Under the pieces are notes generated by a model. The model had not been told where the DNA came from. It ran no database searches and saw only the letters and a list, made by a program, of their open reading frames with translations. Below are positions 53,377-61,963 of a stretch of DNA of 64,000 nucleotides, piece after piece. The position numbers and the translations under genes are program-made. The DNA comes from Clostridia bacterium (GTDB lineage Bacteria > Bacillota > Clostridia > Oscillospirales > CAG-272). The DNA is taken from contig JAFQUJ010000007.1 of assembly GCA_017408585.1 (NCBI GenBank), forward strand, positions 1 through 64,000. The letters run 5' to 3'. Positions within the stretch are counted from its first letter, which is position 1, and each line of letters begins with the position of its first letter.

Positions 53377-53424
53377 TAATGTAGTATGCAGATGCATATT
53401 AGAACAATTGAAGAGGTACATATT

Positions 53425-54243
53425 ATGAAACTTGGAACAATGGTACACCTTGGCGATAATGTTATCGAAAAAATCAAGGATGTAAAAAAGCTAGGATTTG
53501 ACTCCTTTCAGCTATGCTGTTGGAATTTTGACTATTTCACAGCTGAATGGGCTGAAAAAATAAAGCTCGCAACCGAAGAAGCAGGACTTGAAATAAGTGC
53601 TGTATGGTGTGGCTGGGAGGGCGAGCAATGCTGGGACTTTGTAAGAGGCCCAATCACGCTCGGCATCGTTCCTGTATATTTTAGAGAAAAAAGACTTGCA
53701 AATCTCAAAAAAGGCTCTGACTTCGCAAAAATGCTCGGCGTAGTTGATGTTGCAACACATATGGGCTTTATTCCCGAAAACCCTAACACAGACGAGTATC
53801 GCGGAGTTGTTTGCGCAATAAGAGAAATCGCTGAATATTGTAAGGCAAACGGTCAATATTTGCTCTTTGAAACAGGACAAGAAACACCAATCACACTTAA
53901 AAGAACAATTTTGACAGTTGGCACAGGCAATCTAGGAATCAACCTTGACCCTGCAAACCTAATTTTGTATGGTAAGGCTAACCCCTGTGATGCAGTTGAT
54001 ATCTTTGGCGAATTTGTTCGTGGCGTTCACGCAAAGGACGGAAACTATCCAACCAACCCAAATTATCTTGGTGAGGAAAAGAGAATTGGCGATGGTCGCG
54101 CTAACTTCCCGGTTCTTATCAAAAAGCTAATGGAGCATGGCTATAACGGCTCACTCACAATCGAGCGTGAAATTGATGGCGATAAGCAAATCGAGGACAT
54201 AATTTATGCTAAAAAATTCTTGGAGGATATTATAAATGGCTGA
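53425..54243 (+). CDS. Sugar phosphate isomerase/epimerase (TIM barrel)
   Basis: A 272-residue xylose-isomerase-like barrel with probable ligands in LLFETGQET, GINLDPANLI, GVHAKDGNYP and LTIEREIDG. ATG 53425 has GAGGT upstream; a longer in-frame start is inside the promoter region. It overlaps a Gfo/Idh oxidoreductase by eight bases, the same partnership as at 11691-13625, and probably catalyses a keto-sugar step with it. Confidence 0.85.
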   Translation: MKLGTMVHLGDNVIEKIKDVKKLGFDSFQLCCWNFDYFTAEWAEKIKLATEEAGLEISAVWCGWEGEQCWDFVRGPITLGIVPVYFREKRLANLKKGSDFAKMLGVVDVATHMGFIPENPNTDEYRGVVCAIREIAEYCKANGQYLLFETGQETPITLKRTILTVGTGNLGINLDPANLILYGKANPCDAVDIFGEFVRGVHAKDGNYPTNPNYLGEEKRIGDGRANFPVLIKKLMEHGYNGSLTIEREIDGDKQIEDIIYAKKFLEDIING

Positions 54244-55213
54244 TATTAGAGTAGGACTTATTGGCATTGGTGGAATGGGTGGATGCCACTATGAAAATTA
54301 TAAGAGCGCAAAAGGCGCTAAGCTTGTTGCTGTTGCAGATGTTCGCTTTGAAATGGCACAGGAAAAAACAAAGGGCACAGATGTTAAGGTTTACGCAGAT
54401 TATAAGGAAATGCTCGCAAATGAAGAGCTTGATATGATCGATATCTGTACACCGAGCTTCCTTCATGCCGACATGGCAATCGCTTGCCTTGAGGCTGGAT
54501 ATCATGTACTTTGCGAAAAGCCAATGACACTAACCGCTGACGAGGCTCAAAGAGTTCTTGAGGCTACCAAAAGGACAGATAAAAACTTTATGGCAGCGCA
54601 TGTTGTAAGATTTATGGCTCCTTATGTATATTTAAGAAGCGTAATTCAGAGTGGAGAGCTCGGTAAGCTCATGCGCCTTGATATGAAGCGTATTTCATCT
54701 ATCCCTGCATGGAGCTGGGAGGATTGGATGAGAGATGAAAGCAGAAGCGGAGGCGTTATCACCGACCTCTCAATCCATGATATCGATTATGTTCAAAGCA
54801 TTCTCGGAATGCCCGATAGCATTAGCTCATATCACTATGGACTAAAAAACAACAATGACTTTGCTCAAACCGAAATGGTTTATGGCGATATACTCGTGAG
54901 CTGCGAGGGAACATGGTATAACGCACCAATTCCATTCCACGCAACCTATCTTGCAGTATTTGAAAACGGATATGTAGAAAGCTCTGGTAAGCTCTACAAA
55001 AACGGCAAGGAGGTAGGCGTTGAAAGCACCGAAAAGGTAAGCGATGTTGACCTTGGAATTAATATCGGCAACGATAACGGATATCTTAATGAGATTCAAT
55101 ACTTTATCGATTGCATACATAATGGCACAAAGCCAACTCTTGTTACTCCGGAGAGCTCAGCTCAAACAATGACTCTTGTTGATAAGATTAAGGCAGTAGC
55201 TAAAAAGCTTTAA
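54236..55213 (+). CDS. Gfo/Idh/MocA family oxidoreductase
   Basis: A 325-residue NAD(P)-dependent dehydrogenase: Rossmann loop GLIGIGGMGGCHYEN, LCEKPMTLT with the catalytic lysine, and GGVITDLSIHDIDYVQ with the histidine. It is shorter and of a different subgroup than the tandem pair at 12465-14782. It is co-transcribed with the preceding epimerase. Substrate unknown. Confidence 0.87.
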   Translation: MADIRVGLIGIGGMGGCHYENYKSAKGAKLVAVADVRFEMAQEKTKGTDVKVYADYKEMLANEELDMIDICTPSFLHADMAIACLEAGYHVLCEKPMTLTADEAQRVLEATKRTDKNFMAAHVVRFMAPYVYLRSVIQSGELGKLMRLDMKRISSIPAWSWEDWMRDESRSGGVITDLSIHDIDYVQSILGMPDSISSYHYGLKNNNDFAQTEMVYGDILVSCEGTWYNAPIPFHATYLAVFENGYVESSGKLYKNGKEVGVESTEKVSDVDLGINIGNDNGYLNEIQYFIDCIHNGTKPTLVTPESSAQTMTLVDKIKAVAKKL

Positions 55214-55219
55214 GTAAAC

Positions 55220-55248
55220 GGGCATACGGGATTCCCGTATGCCCCTTT
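55220..55248 (+). terminator. Terminator after the oxidoreductase
   Basis: GGGCATACGGG/CCCGTATGCCC stem with an ATT loop, then CTTTAAT. Confidence 0.8.
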
Positions 55249-55286
55249 AATATAGAAAGTAATACAGAAAGAAAAGGAGAAAAACT

Positions 55287-56603
55287 ATGGGACTTATAAA
55301 AGCAGCAGTAGGCGCAATTGGTGGCGCATTGGCTGATCAATGGAAGGAATACTTCTATTGCGAGGCTCTTGATGCCGGAACAATTATGGTAAAGGGTGAA
55401 AAAAGCACAAATAAAAAGCGCTCATCAAATAAAAAGGGTAGCGATAATGTTATCTCAAACGGATCTGTAATTGCAGTAGCAGACGGACAATGTATGCTGA
55501 TCGTTGAGCAGGGACGCGTTGTAGAGGTAAGCGCAGAGCCGGGCGCGTTTGTTTGGGATAGCTCGAGCGAGCCAAGCATTTTCGCAGGAAAATTTGGTCA
55601 AAGCTTAATCGACACCTTCAAAACTATCGGCAGACGCTTTGCGTTTGGTGGAGATACAGGCAAGGATCAAAGAGTTTACTTTGTTAACACAAAGGAGCTA
55701 ATTGGAAATAAATATGGCACAGCAAGCCCTGTTCCATTCCGCGTAGTTGACGCAAATATAGGACTTGATATTGATATCTCAATTAGATGTAATGGAGAAT
55801 TTTCATACAGAGTATGTGACCCGATTTTGTTCTATACAAATGTTTGTGGAAATGTTTCGGACTCTTACACAAGAGATATGATTGATAGTCAGCTAAAGAG
55901 TGAGCTATTGACAGCTCTTCAGCCGGCATTCGCTAAAATCTCAGCTAAGGGAGTTCGCTATTCGGCTCTCCCGGGACATACAACAGAAATTGCCGAGGCT
56001 CTAAATGATGAGCTATCTGCAAAATGGAGAGAGCTCCGTGGAATTGAAATCGCATCCTTCGGCATCAATGCAGTAAACGCATCAAGAGAAGACGAGGAAA
56101 TGATTAAGGAGCTTCAAAGAAGAGCAGTTATGAGAGATCCCACAATGGCAGCTGCAACAATCGTCGGCGCACAGGCAGATGCAATGACAATCGCTGCAGG
56201 CAACGAAGCAGGCGCAATGATGGGCTTCATGGGTATGGGAATGGCATATAATGCCGGTGGCGCAAACGCAGGTGGACTTTATGCCATGGGACAAAACAAT
56301 AATCCTACCCCTCAAAATCCAACTCCCAGCACACAAAATGGTTGGACCTGTGCGTGTGGAGCTACAAATACAGGCAATTTCTGCGCAGAATGTGGAACTA
56401 AAAAGCCCGAGGCAAATGGCTGGACTTGCTCATGTGGCTCAGTAAATAAAGGCAAATTCTGCTCAAACTGTGGAACTAAAAAGCCCGCAGGCGTGCCACT
56501 TTATAAGTGCGATAAGTGTGGTTGGGAGCCAAGTGACCCTAAAAATCCACCAAGATTTTGCCCCGAATGTGGCGACCCCTTTAATGATGACGATATCAAA
56601 TAA
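55287..56603 (+). CDS. SPFH-domain protein with triple zinc ribbon (YdjI-like)
   Basis: A 438-residue protein. The N-terminal ~320 residues form an SPFH/virion-core-like domain (KEYFYCEALDAGTIMVKG, VEQGRVVEVSAEPGAFVWD). A Gly/Ala/Met-rich hinge leads to three zinc ribbons: WTCACGATN...CAECG, WTCSCGSVN...CSNCG and YKCDKCGWEP...CPECGD. In Bacillus, YdjI is recruited to membranes with YdjG and YdjH in a PspA-linked stress response; the next two genes match those partners. AAAGGAG precedes the ATG. Confidence 0.85.
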   Translation: MGLIKAAVGAIGGALADQWKEYFYCEALDAGTIMVKGEKSTNKKRSSNKKGSDNVISNGSVIAVADGQCMLIVEQGRVVEVSAEPGAFVWDSSSEPSIFAGKFGQSLIDTFKTIGRRFAFGGDTGKDQRVYFVNTKELIGNKYGTASPVPFRVVDANIGLDIDISIRCNGEFSYRVCDPILFYTNVCGNVSDSYTRDMIDSQLKSELLTALQPAFAKISAKGVRYSALPGHTTEIAEALNDELSAKWRELRGIEIASFGINAVNASREDEEMIKELQRRAVMRDPTMAAATIVGAQADAMTIAAGNEAGAMMGFMGMGMAYNAGGANAGGLYAMGQNNNPTPQNPTPSTQNGWTCACGATNTGNFCAECGTKKPEANGWTCSCGSVNKGKFCSNCGTKKPAGVPLYKCDKCGWEPSDPKNPPRFCPECGDPFNDDDIK

Positions 56604-56628
56604 TTAAATTGTAAAGCGAGAACAAAAG

Positions 56629-57726
56629 GTGAGTAATACACTACTAGAATACAAATGCCCGTGTTGTAGTGGAGCGATTAATTTCGACTCCGAGGCGCAA
56701 AAGCTTGTATGCCCCTATTGTAATACCGAGTTCGATATTGAGGCAATAACCGACTTTAACGAGGCAGAGCAAGATGGTGCAAATCAAGAAGAGCCTACAT
56801 GGGAGGAATATACAACCGAGAGTGGAAGTGGGGATTGGCAAAGCGGAGAGGAGCTAAATGTTTATACATGCTCCTCGTGCGCTGGTGAAATTGTAGCCGA
56901 TGATACAACCTCTGCCACCCTGTGTCCGTATTGTGGCTCTCCTGTGCTCCTGACAGGAAGGCTAACGGGTGCGTTTCGTCCCGACTATGTTATCCCATTT
57001 AGCATAAGTCGAGAGGAGGCAATGAAGAGCTTTAATGACTTTATGAAGGGTAAGCTCCTTTTGCCAAAGGACTTTAAAACAAAGCATACAACCGCCAAGC
57101 TAGAGGGAATATATGTGCCATTTTGGCTATATGATTGTGACACCGATTCAAGCCTAAGATATCGTGCCACCACCGTTCGCAGATGGTCTGATAGCAACTA
57201 TACATATACAAAAACCTCTCATTTTCTGCTAACTCGTGCGGGTAGCCTAGGCTTTGATAAGGTTCCTGCCGATGCGTCAACAAAAATGGATGACATTTAT
57301 ATGCAAGCTATCGAGCCATACGATTATTCCAAAATGATAGGCTTCGAGATGCCCTATCTTACGGGCTTTATGGCTGAAAAATATGATGTTGACCCAACTA
57401 GCGCATCAATTGTCGCAAACGAGAGAATTAAGGCAAGCACTCTTGGCGAATTTGCGAAAACAACCGCGGGCTACGCAACCGTCACCCCACAGAGCGCCAA
57501 TATAAAAATCTTGAACGGAAAAACAGGCTACGCCCTACTCCCCGTTTGGATGATTAATACAACCTATAATAACGAAACCTATACCTTTGCAATGAACGGA
57601 CAAACAGGAAAGTTTGTTGGAAGGCTCCCAATTTCAACCAAAAAATGCTTCGGCTGGTTTGGAATAATTGCGGGCGCAATCGCAGGCATAGGCGCAATCA
57701 TTTCGCTCCTTGCGAGCTTACTTTAG
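56629..57726 (+). CDS. Zinc-ribbon membrane protein (YdjG-like)
   Basis: A 365-residue protein starting at GTG with AAAAGG upstream. Two N-terminal zinc ribbons (CPCCSGAINF...CPYC and CSSCAGEIVADD...CPYCGSP) are followed by a beta-rich body (YVPFWLYDCDTDSSLRY) and one C-terminal transmembrane helix of about 25 residues. The architecture matches the YdjG partner of YdjI and YdjH. It probably forms a membrane complex; molecular role not settled. Confidence 0.78.
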   Translation: MSNTLLEYKCPCCSGAINFDSEAQKLVCPYCNTEFDIEAITDFNEAEQDGANQEEPTWEEYTTESGSGDWQSGEELNVYTCSSCAGEIVADDTTSATLCPYCGSPVLLTGRLTGAFRPDYVIPFSISREEAMKSFNDFMKGKLLLPKDFKTKHTTAKLEGIYVPFWLYDCDTDSSLRYRATTVRRWSDSNYTYTKTSHFLLTRAGSLGFDKVPADASTKMDDIYMQAIEPYDYSKMIGFEMPYLTGFMAEKYDVDPTSASIVANERIKASTLGEFAKTTAGYATVTPQSANIKILNGKTGYALLPVWMINTTYNNETYTFAMNGQTGKFVGRLPISTKKCFGWFGIIAGAIAGIGAIISLLASLL

Positions 57727-57737
57727 GAGGGGGATGT

Positions 57738-58499
57738 ATGCGTAAATTAATAAAAATCACAATTTTCACGATTGTATTCATGGCGCTTGTATGCGCGCTA
57801 ACCATATGCGTAAGCGCTAAAAATTATGTTGTCGATTACGAGAATGTGTTAAGCTCCTCTCAAGAGAATTTTCTTGAAAATAAGCTATCTAGCCTCTCTG
57901 AAAAGTATCAATGCGATATGGTGTTCCTAACCACAGAAAGCTTTAATGGCAAAACAGCACAGCACTATGCCGAGAATTACTACGACAACAACGGCTATGG
58001 CTACGATAGTGACGGAACAGGCGTAATTTATGTTTTAAGCACAGAGCAAAGAGAATACTATATCTGCACCACAGGCAAGGCAAATAAGATTTTCAAGGGC
58101 AACCGAATGGATTATCTTGAAAGCTCAATTTTAACCTGCCTACAAAACGACGATTTCGATGGATCTGCTTATGCCTATGCAAATAAGGCAACGGAAATCC
58201 TCGAAAGCTATGAAGCAGGCATAGACACCGAGACGCTCAAAACAGGAATTATAATCTCCGTTATAGCAGGCGCTATTATAGGACTCATTGTAGTCCTTGT
58301 GCTGAGGGCAAAAATGAATAATGCTAAGCCTCAAAAAACAGCGGGACATTACATAAGAAATGGCTCGTTTAATCTAACCGTTTGTCGTGATATGTATCTT
58401 TATAGCACCACAAGACGCGTCGCAAGACCAAAGAGCAATAGCTCGGGTGGATCTCGTGGTGGCGGAAGATCTCATGGTGGACGAGGCGGACGCTTCTAA
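57738..58499 (+). CDS. TPM-domain membrane protein (YdjH/YgcG-like)
   Basis: A 253-residue protein: signal peptide (IFTIVFMALVCALTICVSA), TPM/MOLO domain (VVDYENVLSSSQENFLENKL, CDMVFLTTESFNGK, GYDSDGTGVIYVLS), a transmembrane helix near residue 185, and a Gly/Ser/Arg-rich tail. ATG 57738 follows AGGAGGGGG; a longer frame begins inside the previous gene. It completes the YdjI-YdjG-YdjH-like set. Confidence 0.83.
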   Translation: MRKLIKITIFTIVFMALVCALTICVSAKNYVVDYENVLSSSQENFLENKLSSLSEKYQCDMVFLTTESFNGKTAQHYAENYYDNNGYGYDSDGTGVIYVLSTEQREYYICTTGKANKIFKGNRMDYLESSILTCLQNDDFDGSAYAYANKATEILESYEAGIDTETLKTGIIISVIAGAIIGLIVVLVLRAKMNNAKPQKTAGHYIRNGSFNLTVCRDMYLYSTTRRVARPKSNSSGGSRGGGRSHGGRGGRF

Positions 58500-58504
58500 A
58501 AATC

Positions 58505-58533
58505 AAAAAGCCGACCACATGGTCGGCTTTTTT
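58505..58533. terminator. Bidirectional terminator
   Basis: AAAAAGCCGACCA/TGGTCGGCTTTTT around a two-base loop, between convergent operons. Confidence 0.88.
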
Positions 58534-58539
58534 GTGTCC

Positions 58540-58908
58540 TTAATCCTTTGTCTTACTAGAAAAAATAAGAGAGCAAATATATCCCAAAACTATCGCCGCA
58601 GTAATTCCGCCTGCAGTAGCACTAAGCGCCCCTGTTAGTGCCCCGAGCAAGCCACTCTCGTCAACTGCCTTTTCAACACCCTTTGCAATCGCATATCCAA
58701 AGCCCGTCAAGGGAACTGTCGCCCCACAGCTTGCAAAATTCACAATAGGCTCGTAAATTCCAAGAGCAGTAAGCGCCACGCCCGAGCAAACATAGGAAAC
58801 TAAAACTCTTGCCGGCGTGATTCTCGTTTTATCTATTAAAAGCTGAGCGATAACGCAGAATAATCCACCAACCACAAACGCCCATACATATTCCAAAAGC
58901 ATCTCCAT
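58540..58908 (-). CDS. spoVAE: Stage V sporulation protein AE
   Basis: A 122-residue membrane protein with about four hydrophobic helices. SCGATVPLTGFGYAIAKGV and LLGALTGALSATAGGITAAI are characteristic of SpoVAE (SpoVAEb). SpoVA proteins form the channel for dipicolinic acid in the spore inner membrane. It is last in a spoVAC-spoVAD-spoVAE operon, four bases after spoVAD. Confidence 0.92.
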   Translation of the reverse strand: MEMLLEYVWAFVVGGLFCVIAQLLIDKTRITPARVLVSYVCSGVALTALGIYEPIVNFASCGATVPLTGFGYAIAKGVEKAVDESGLLGALTGALSATAGGITAAIVLGYICSLIFSSKTKD

Positions 58909-58912
58909 AAAA

Positions 58913-59902
58913 TCACCTACCTATATGAACCAAATGTGCAACAGAGGGAATAGTCCCACCCTGATATAAAGTCATAGGACTCATAAGCGCTCCTGTGCCA
59001 ATAAAAAGAATATCATTAAGAGTGCTAGCCTCAAAATTTCTTAAAACGCTTCCTGCCAAAACACTAGCACTACAACCACAGCCACTGCCACCTGCATGCT
59101 TGTCCTGGGCATCAAGATCGTATATCATAAGCCCACAATCTGCGTGCTTGTCCCGTATGTCAAGCCCCTCTCTTAAAAGCAAATCCTTTAAAATTTCGCT
59201 CCCCTCAAAGCCAAGATCACCTGTCAAAATCAAATCAAAATCCTCGATAGTGTGGTTGGAATTCTTAAAATATCGCTTGATTGTGTCAATACAAGCCGGC
59301 GCCATCGCCGCCCCCATGTTGTTTATATCGTTAATGCCCATGTCAACACTCTTGCCAAAGACGATTTCCTTGATTTTGGCGTGCCCTGTGTCGCTTAAAA
59401 TAAAAGCTCCCGCTCCCGTAACCGTCCATTGAGATGTTGGAGTGCGTTGCCCCCCATATTCAAGAGGAAACCTAAACTGCCTCTCACTTGCACAGTAATG
59501 CGACGAGGTGACGCAAGCGCAAGCAGAGCTAGCCCCGCTATCATATAAAATTGCTCCAAGCGCAAGTGATAGCGCACAGGTGGAGCAAGCACCATAAAGC
59601 CCGATATATGGAATGTCAAAATCAATTAAACCATAGCTAGAGCCAACACATTGATTTAATAAATCTCCGGCAAGTAGCGCATCAATGTCGGACTCCTTGA
59701 AATCGCCACGCTTGATAGCACCCGAAAGCGCAAGCCGTTGCATCTCACTCTCCGCCTTCTCCCACGAGTCCTTTCCAAACCTGTCATCACTTGAATATTC
59801 GTCAAAACACGCTCCTAATGGCCCTGAGCGCTCGTGAGAGCCAACAACACTATAATAAGAGCTGATATGTGGTGGATTTTTTAGCTTAATTATATCATTC
59901 AT
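58913..59902 (-). CDS. spoVAD: Stage V sporulation protein AD
   Basis: A 329-residue thiolase-fold protein that binds dipicolinic acid. SHERSGPLGACFDEYSSDDRFG, LLAGDLLNQCVGSSYG and GLYGACSTCALSLALG are conserved. It is central in the spoVA operon, one base from spoVAC. This is strong evidence for endospore formation. Confidence 0.95.
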   Translation of the reverse strand: MNDIIKLKNPPHISSYYSVVGSHERSGPLGACFDEYSSDDRFGKDSWEKAESEMQRLALSGAIKRGDFKESDIDALLAGDLLNQCVGSSYGLIDFDIPYIGLYGACSTCALSLALGAILYDSGASSACACVTSSHYCASERQFRFPLEYGGQRTPTSQWTVTGAGAFILSDTGHAKIKEIVFGKSVDMGINDINNMGAAMAPACIDTIKRYFKNSNHTIEDFDLILTGDLGFEGSEILKDLLLREGLDIRDKHADCGLMIYDLDAQDKHAGGSGCGCSASVLAGSVLRNFEASTLNDILFIGTGALMSPMTLYQGGTIPSVAHLVHIGR

Positions 59903-59903
59903 A

Positions 59904-60338
59904 TCAAATACCCGTAAAGTAATAAATAATTCCGTAAATTACGCCGGAGAGTGATCCGTAAAGAATCACAGGGCCGGCGATTGTGAAAATCTTAGCTCCA
60001 ACACCGAAAATATATCCCTCGCTCTTTGTGTCGATCGCGGGCGAAACCACCGCATTTGCAAAGCCCGTAATAGGAACTAGCGTGCCTGCTCCCGCAATCC
60101 TTGCGATATTGTCAAAAATACCAAGTCCCGTCAAAATGGAGGCAATAAAAATCAAGCTAATCGAAACAAGCGTCGATGCGTCCTGCTCCCATGCCCCAAG
60201 ATAAAGATATAAATTCCTTAGCCCTTGACCGAGCGCACAAATAAAACCACCAATCAAAAACGCAAAGGAGCAGTTTTTGAGATAGCTCGACTTTTTAGCG
60301 CGTCCCTCGACATATTTTTTATAATCTTCCTTGTCCAT
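59904..60338 (-). CDS. spoVAC: Stage V sporulation protein AC
   Basis: A 144-residue membrane protein with the SpoVAC pattern: YLKNCSFAFLIGGFICALGQ, an IARIAGAGTLVPITGFANAV block and a final GPVILYGSLSGVIYGIIYY helix. ATG 60338 is chosen because AAGGTGGTG lies upstream and family members start near KEDYKKYVEGR. In Bacillus SpoVAC acts as a mechanosensitive channel of the spore membrane. Probably forespore (sigma G) expressed, but I could not assign the promoter. Confidence 0.93.
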   Translation of the reverse strand: MDKEDYKKYVEGRAKKSSYLKNCSFAFLIGGFICALGQGLRNLYLYLGAWEQDASTLVSISLIFIASILTGLGIFDNIARIAGAGTLVPITGFANAVVSPAIDTKSEGYIFGVGAKIFTIAGPVILYGSLSGVIYGIIYYFTGI

Positions 60339-60412
60339 TATAAGCACCACCTTGAAATCAAAAATCATATATGCTAAGTGTTTGTAAATAATTAGAAAAT
60401 TATTCAAAATAG

Positions 60413-60441
60413 TTGACAAAAAAAGCGAAAGGTTGTATTAT
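60413..60441 (+). promoter_or_regulatory. Promoter for the zinc-ribbon/mscS genes
   Basis: TTGACA (60413-60418), 17 bp spacer, TATTAT (60436-60441). Confidence 0.8.
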
Positions 60442-60467
60442 AATAATAGTATAGGAGGTGAATGTAA

Positions 60468-60884
60468 ATGGCAAATATTGCAAAAAAGTTTACTCGCACT
60501 GTAAAAAAGGCAACTCGCAAGGTAACAAAATTTGCATCTGAGGCTGTTAATTCTACAAAGTACAGCATTCAAATTAAGGCGAAGGGAGGCGACCTTGAGG
60601 AAAAATACGAGGAGCTGGGAAGGCTTTGCTATAAGCGCACAAAGGAAGATAGCGAACAGCTCGAGGCGCTATATAATAAGTGCCTTGAAGAAATAGAAGC
60701 TTTAAACCAAGAAATTCTTGAGCTAAGAAGAAAGCTCGCACATCAAAGGGCAGAGGTTGTTTGCCCATCATGCGGAATATATGTGGCATCAAGCAGAGAG
60801 GTATGCCCTAGCTGTAATGCTCCACTTACACGCATGGAGGTAGATGCACCATCATCGTCAGATGGCGACGAAGAAAACGAATAA
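60468..60884 (+). CDS. Small coiled-coil zinc-ribbon protein
   Basis: A 138-residue protein. The N-terminus is basic (FTRTVKKATRKVTK), the middle is a coiled coil (about 45-90, LEEIEALNQEILELRRKL), and the C-terminus is a single zinc ribbon CPSCG...CPSCNAP with an acidic tail. Function unknown; such proteins are common in Firmicutes. It lies 30 bases before mscS. Confidence 0.75.
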   Translation: MANIAKKFTRTVKKATRKVTKFASEAVNSTKYSIQIKAKGGDLEEKYEELGRLCYKRTKEDSEQLEALYNKCLEEIEALNQEILELRRKLAHQRAEVVCPSCGIYVASSREVCPSCNAPLTRMEVDAPSSSDGDEENE

Positions 60885-60914
60885 AATTAAATATAAAATA
60901 GAAAGGAAATTAAA

Positions 60915-61745
60915 ATGGCAGAATTTTTCAGAAGCTTGTGGGATAATATCTATACCGCTCTAACCAATCCCGCAACATATAGATTCCTAGGAAGAATTCT
61001 TTTAGGAGTTTTAGTTATTATAATCGGCTGTAAAATTGTTAAAAAGGTTTCAAAAAAGCTTGTTAATTCAAGAGTTATGGGACGCTTTTCAATGACAGTT
61101 CGCACATTTTTGGGACACCTAATTTCAATCGCTCTTTACATAGTTGTATGCCTGTTTGGCGCTAGCATAATCGGCTTTGACATTTCTGTGTTTGGCTCGC
61201 TTATCGCATCAGCAGGACTCACCATAGGACTTGCAATGCAAGGAAGCCTCTCAAATATCGCAGGAGGTGTAATGGTTGTAGGCTTAAAGCCCTTCGAGGT
61301 TGGCGATTATATCGAGTCAAACGGAGTTAGCGGAACTGTTACCGATATCGCAATCTTTTACACAACTCTTACAACACCCGATAACAAGAAAATCGTAGTT
61401 CCAAATGGCGCACTCTCAAATTCCGTTATCGTAAACTATTCAGCAAATGACACAAGACGACTAGACCTAACCTTCGGTATTTCCTATAATACTGACTTAG
61501 ACCTAGCTAAAAAGGTGCTCCTTTCCTGTGCAAAGCTTGACGAAAGAATTTTCACAGATCCGGCCCCGGTTGTCTATATTACAGAGCATGCCGATAGCGC
61601 AGTAATGGTTCAACTAAGAGTATGGGTAAGAAATGAAAATTATTGGGATGTCAACTTCGCTATGATAGAGCAGGTTAAGCGTTCCTTCGACCAGCTCGGT
61701 GTTGAAATTCCATTCCCACAAATGGATGTTCATCTTATAAAGTAA
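60915..61745 (+). CDS. mscS: Small-conductance mechanosensitive channel
   Basis: A 276-residue MscS-family channel: three transmembrane helices in residues 20-125, with the pore helix GLTIGLAMQGSLSNIAGGVM rich in Gly/Ala, then the beta domain (LKPFEVGDYIESNGVSGTV, IVVPNGALSNSVIVNYS) and the C-terminal VEIPFPQMDVHL. It opens on membrane tension in osmotic downshift. Normal length. Confidence 0.94.
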   Translation: MAEFFRSLWDNIYTALTNPATYRFLGRILLGVLVIIIGCKIVKKVSKKLVNSRVMGRFSMTVRTFLGHLISIALYIVVCLFGASIIGFDISVFGSLIASAGLTIGLAMQGSLSNIAGGVMVVGLKPFEVGDYIESNGVSGTVTDIAIFYTTLTTPDNKKIVVPNGALSNSVIVNYSANDTRRLDLTFGISYNTDLDLAKKVLLSCAKLDERIFTDPAPVVYITEHADSAVMVQLRVWVRNENYWDVNFAMIEQVKRSFDQLGVEIPFPQMDVHLIK

Positions 61746-61756
61746 TAAAAATCAAA

Positions 61757-61786
61757 AAAACCGACAGAAATCTGTCGGTTTTTTCT
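61757..61786 (+). terminator. Terminator after mscS
   Basis: AAAACCGACAGA/TCTGTCGGTTTT with an AA loop and further T. The 177 bases from here to 61963 hold no gene I can see. Confidence 0.88.
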
Positions 61787-61963
61787 TTTCAAAATGTATC
61801 TAAGATACTAAAAGTACGCAAAAAATCGTGTTTTAAAGGCGCATTTTTAAAGCTCGAATGCCTCAAATCGACAATTTCCAATCGTCAATGAGTCAATGCG
61901 TGTCAAAAAAATATCACAACACCTCGAAAAACCTCGTTTTATATCTAACATATAATCATATTA

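Noticed and set aside
59401..59430. AACCGTCC in spoVAD as another REP-like copy
   Set aside because: It is only eight bases, lies in coding sequence and lacks the GGTTCT/GTGTC context.
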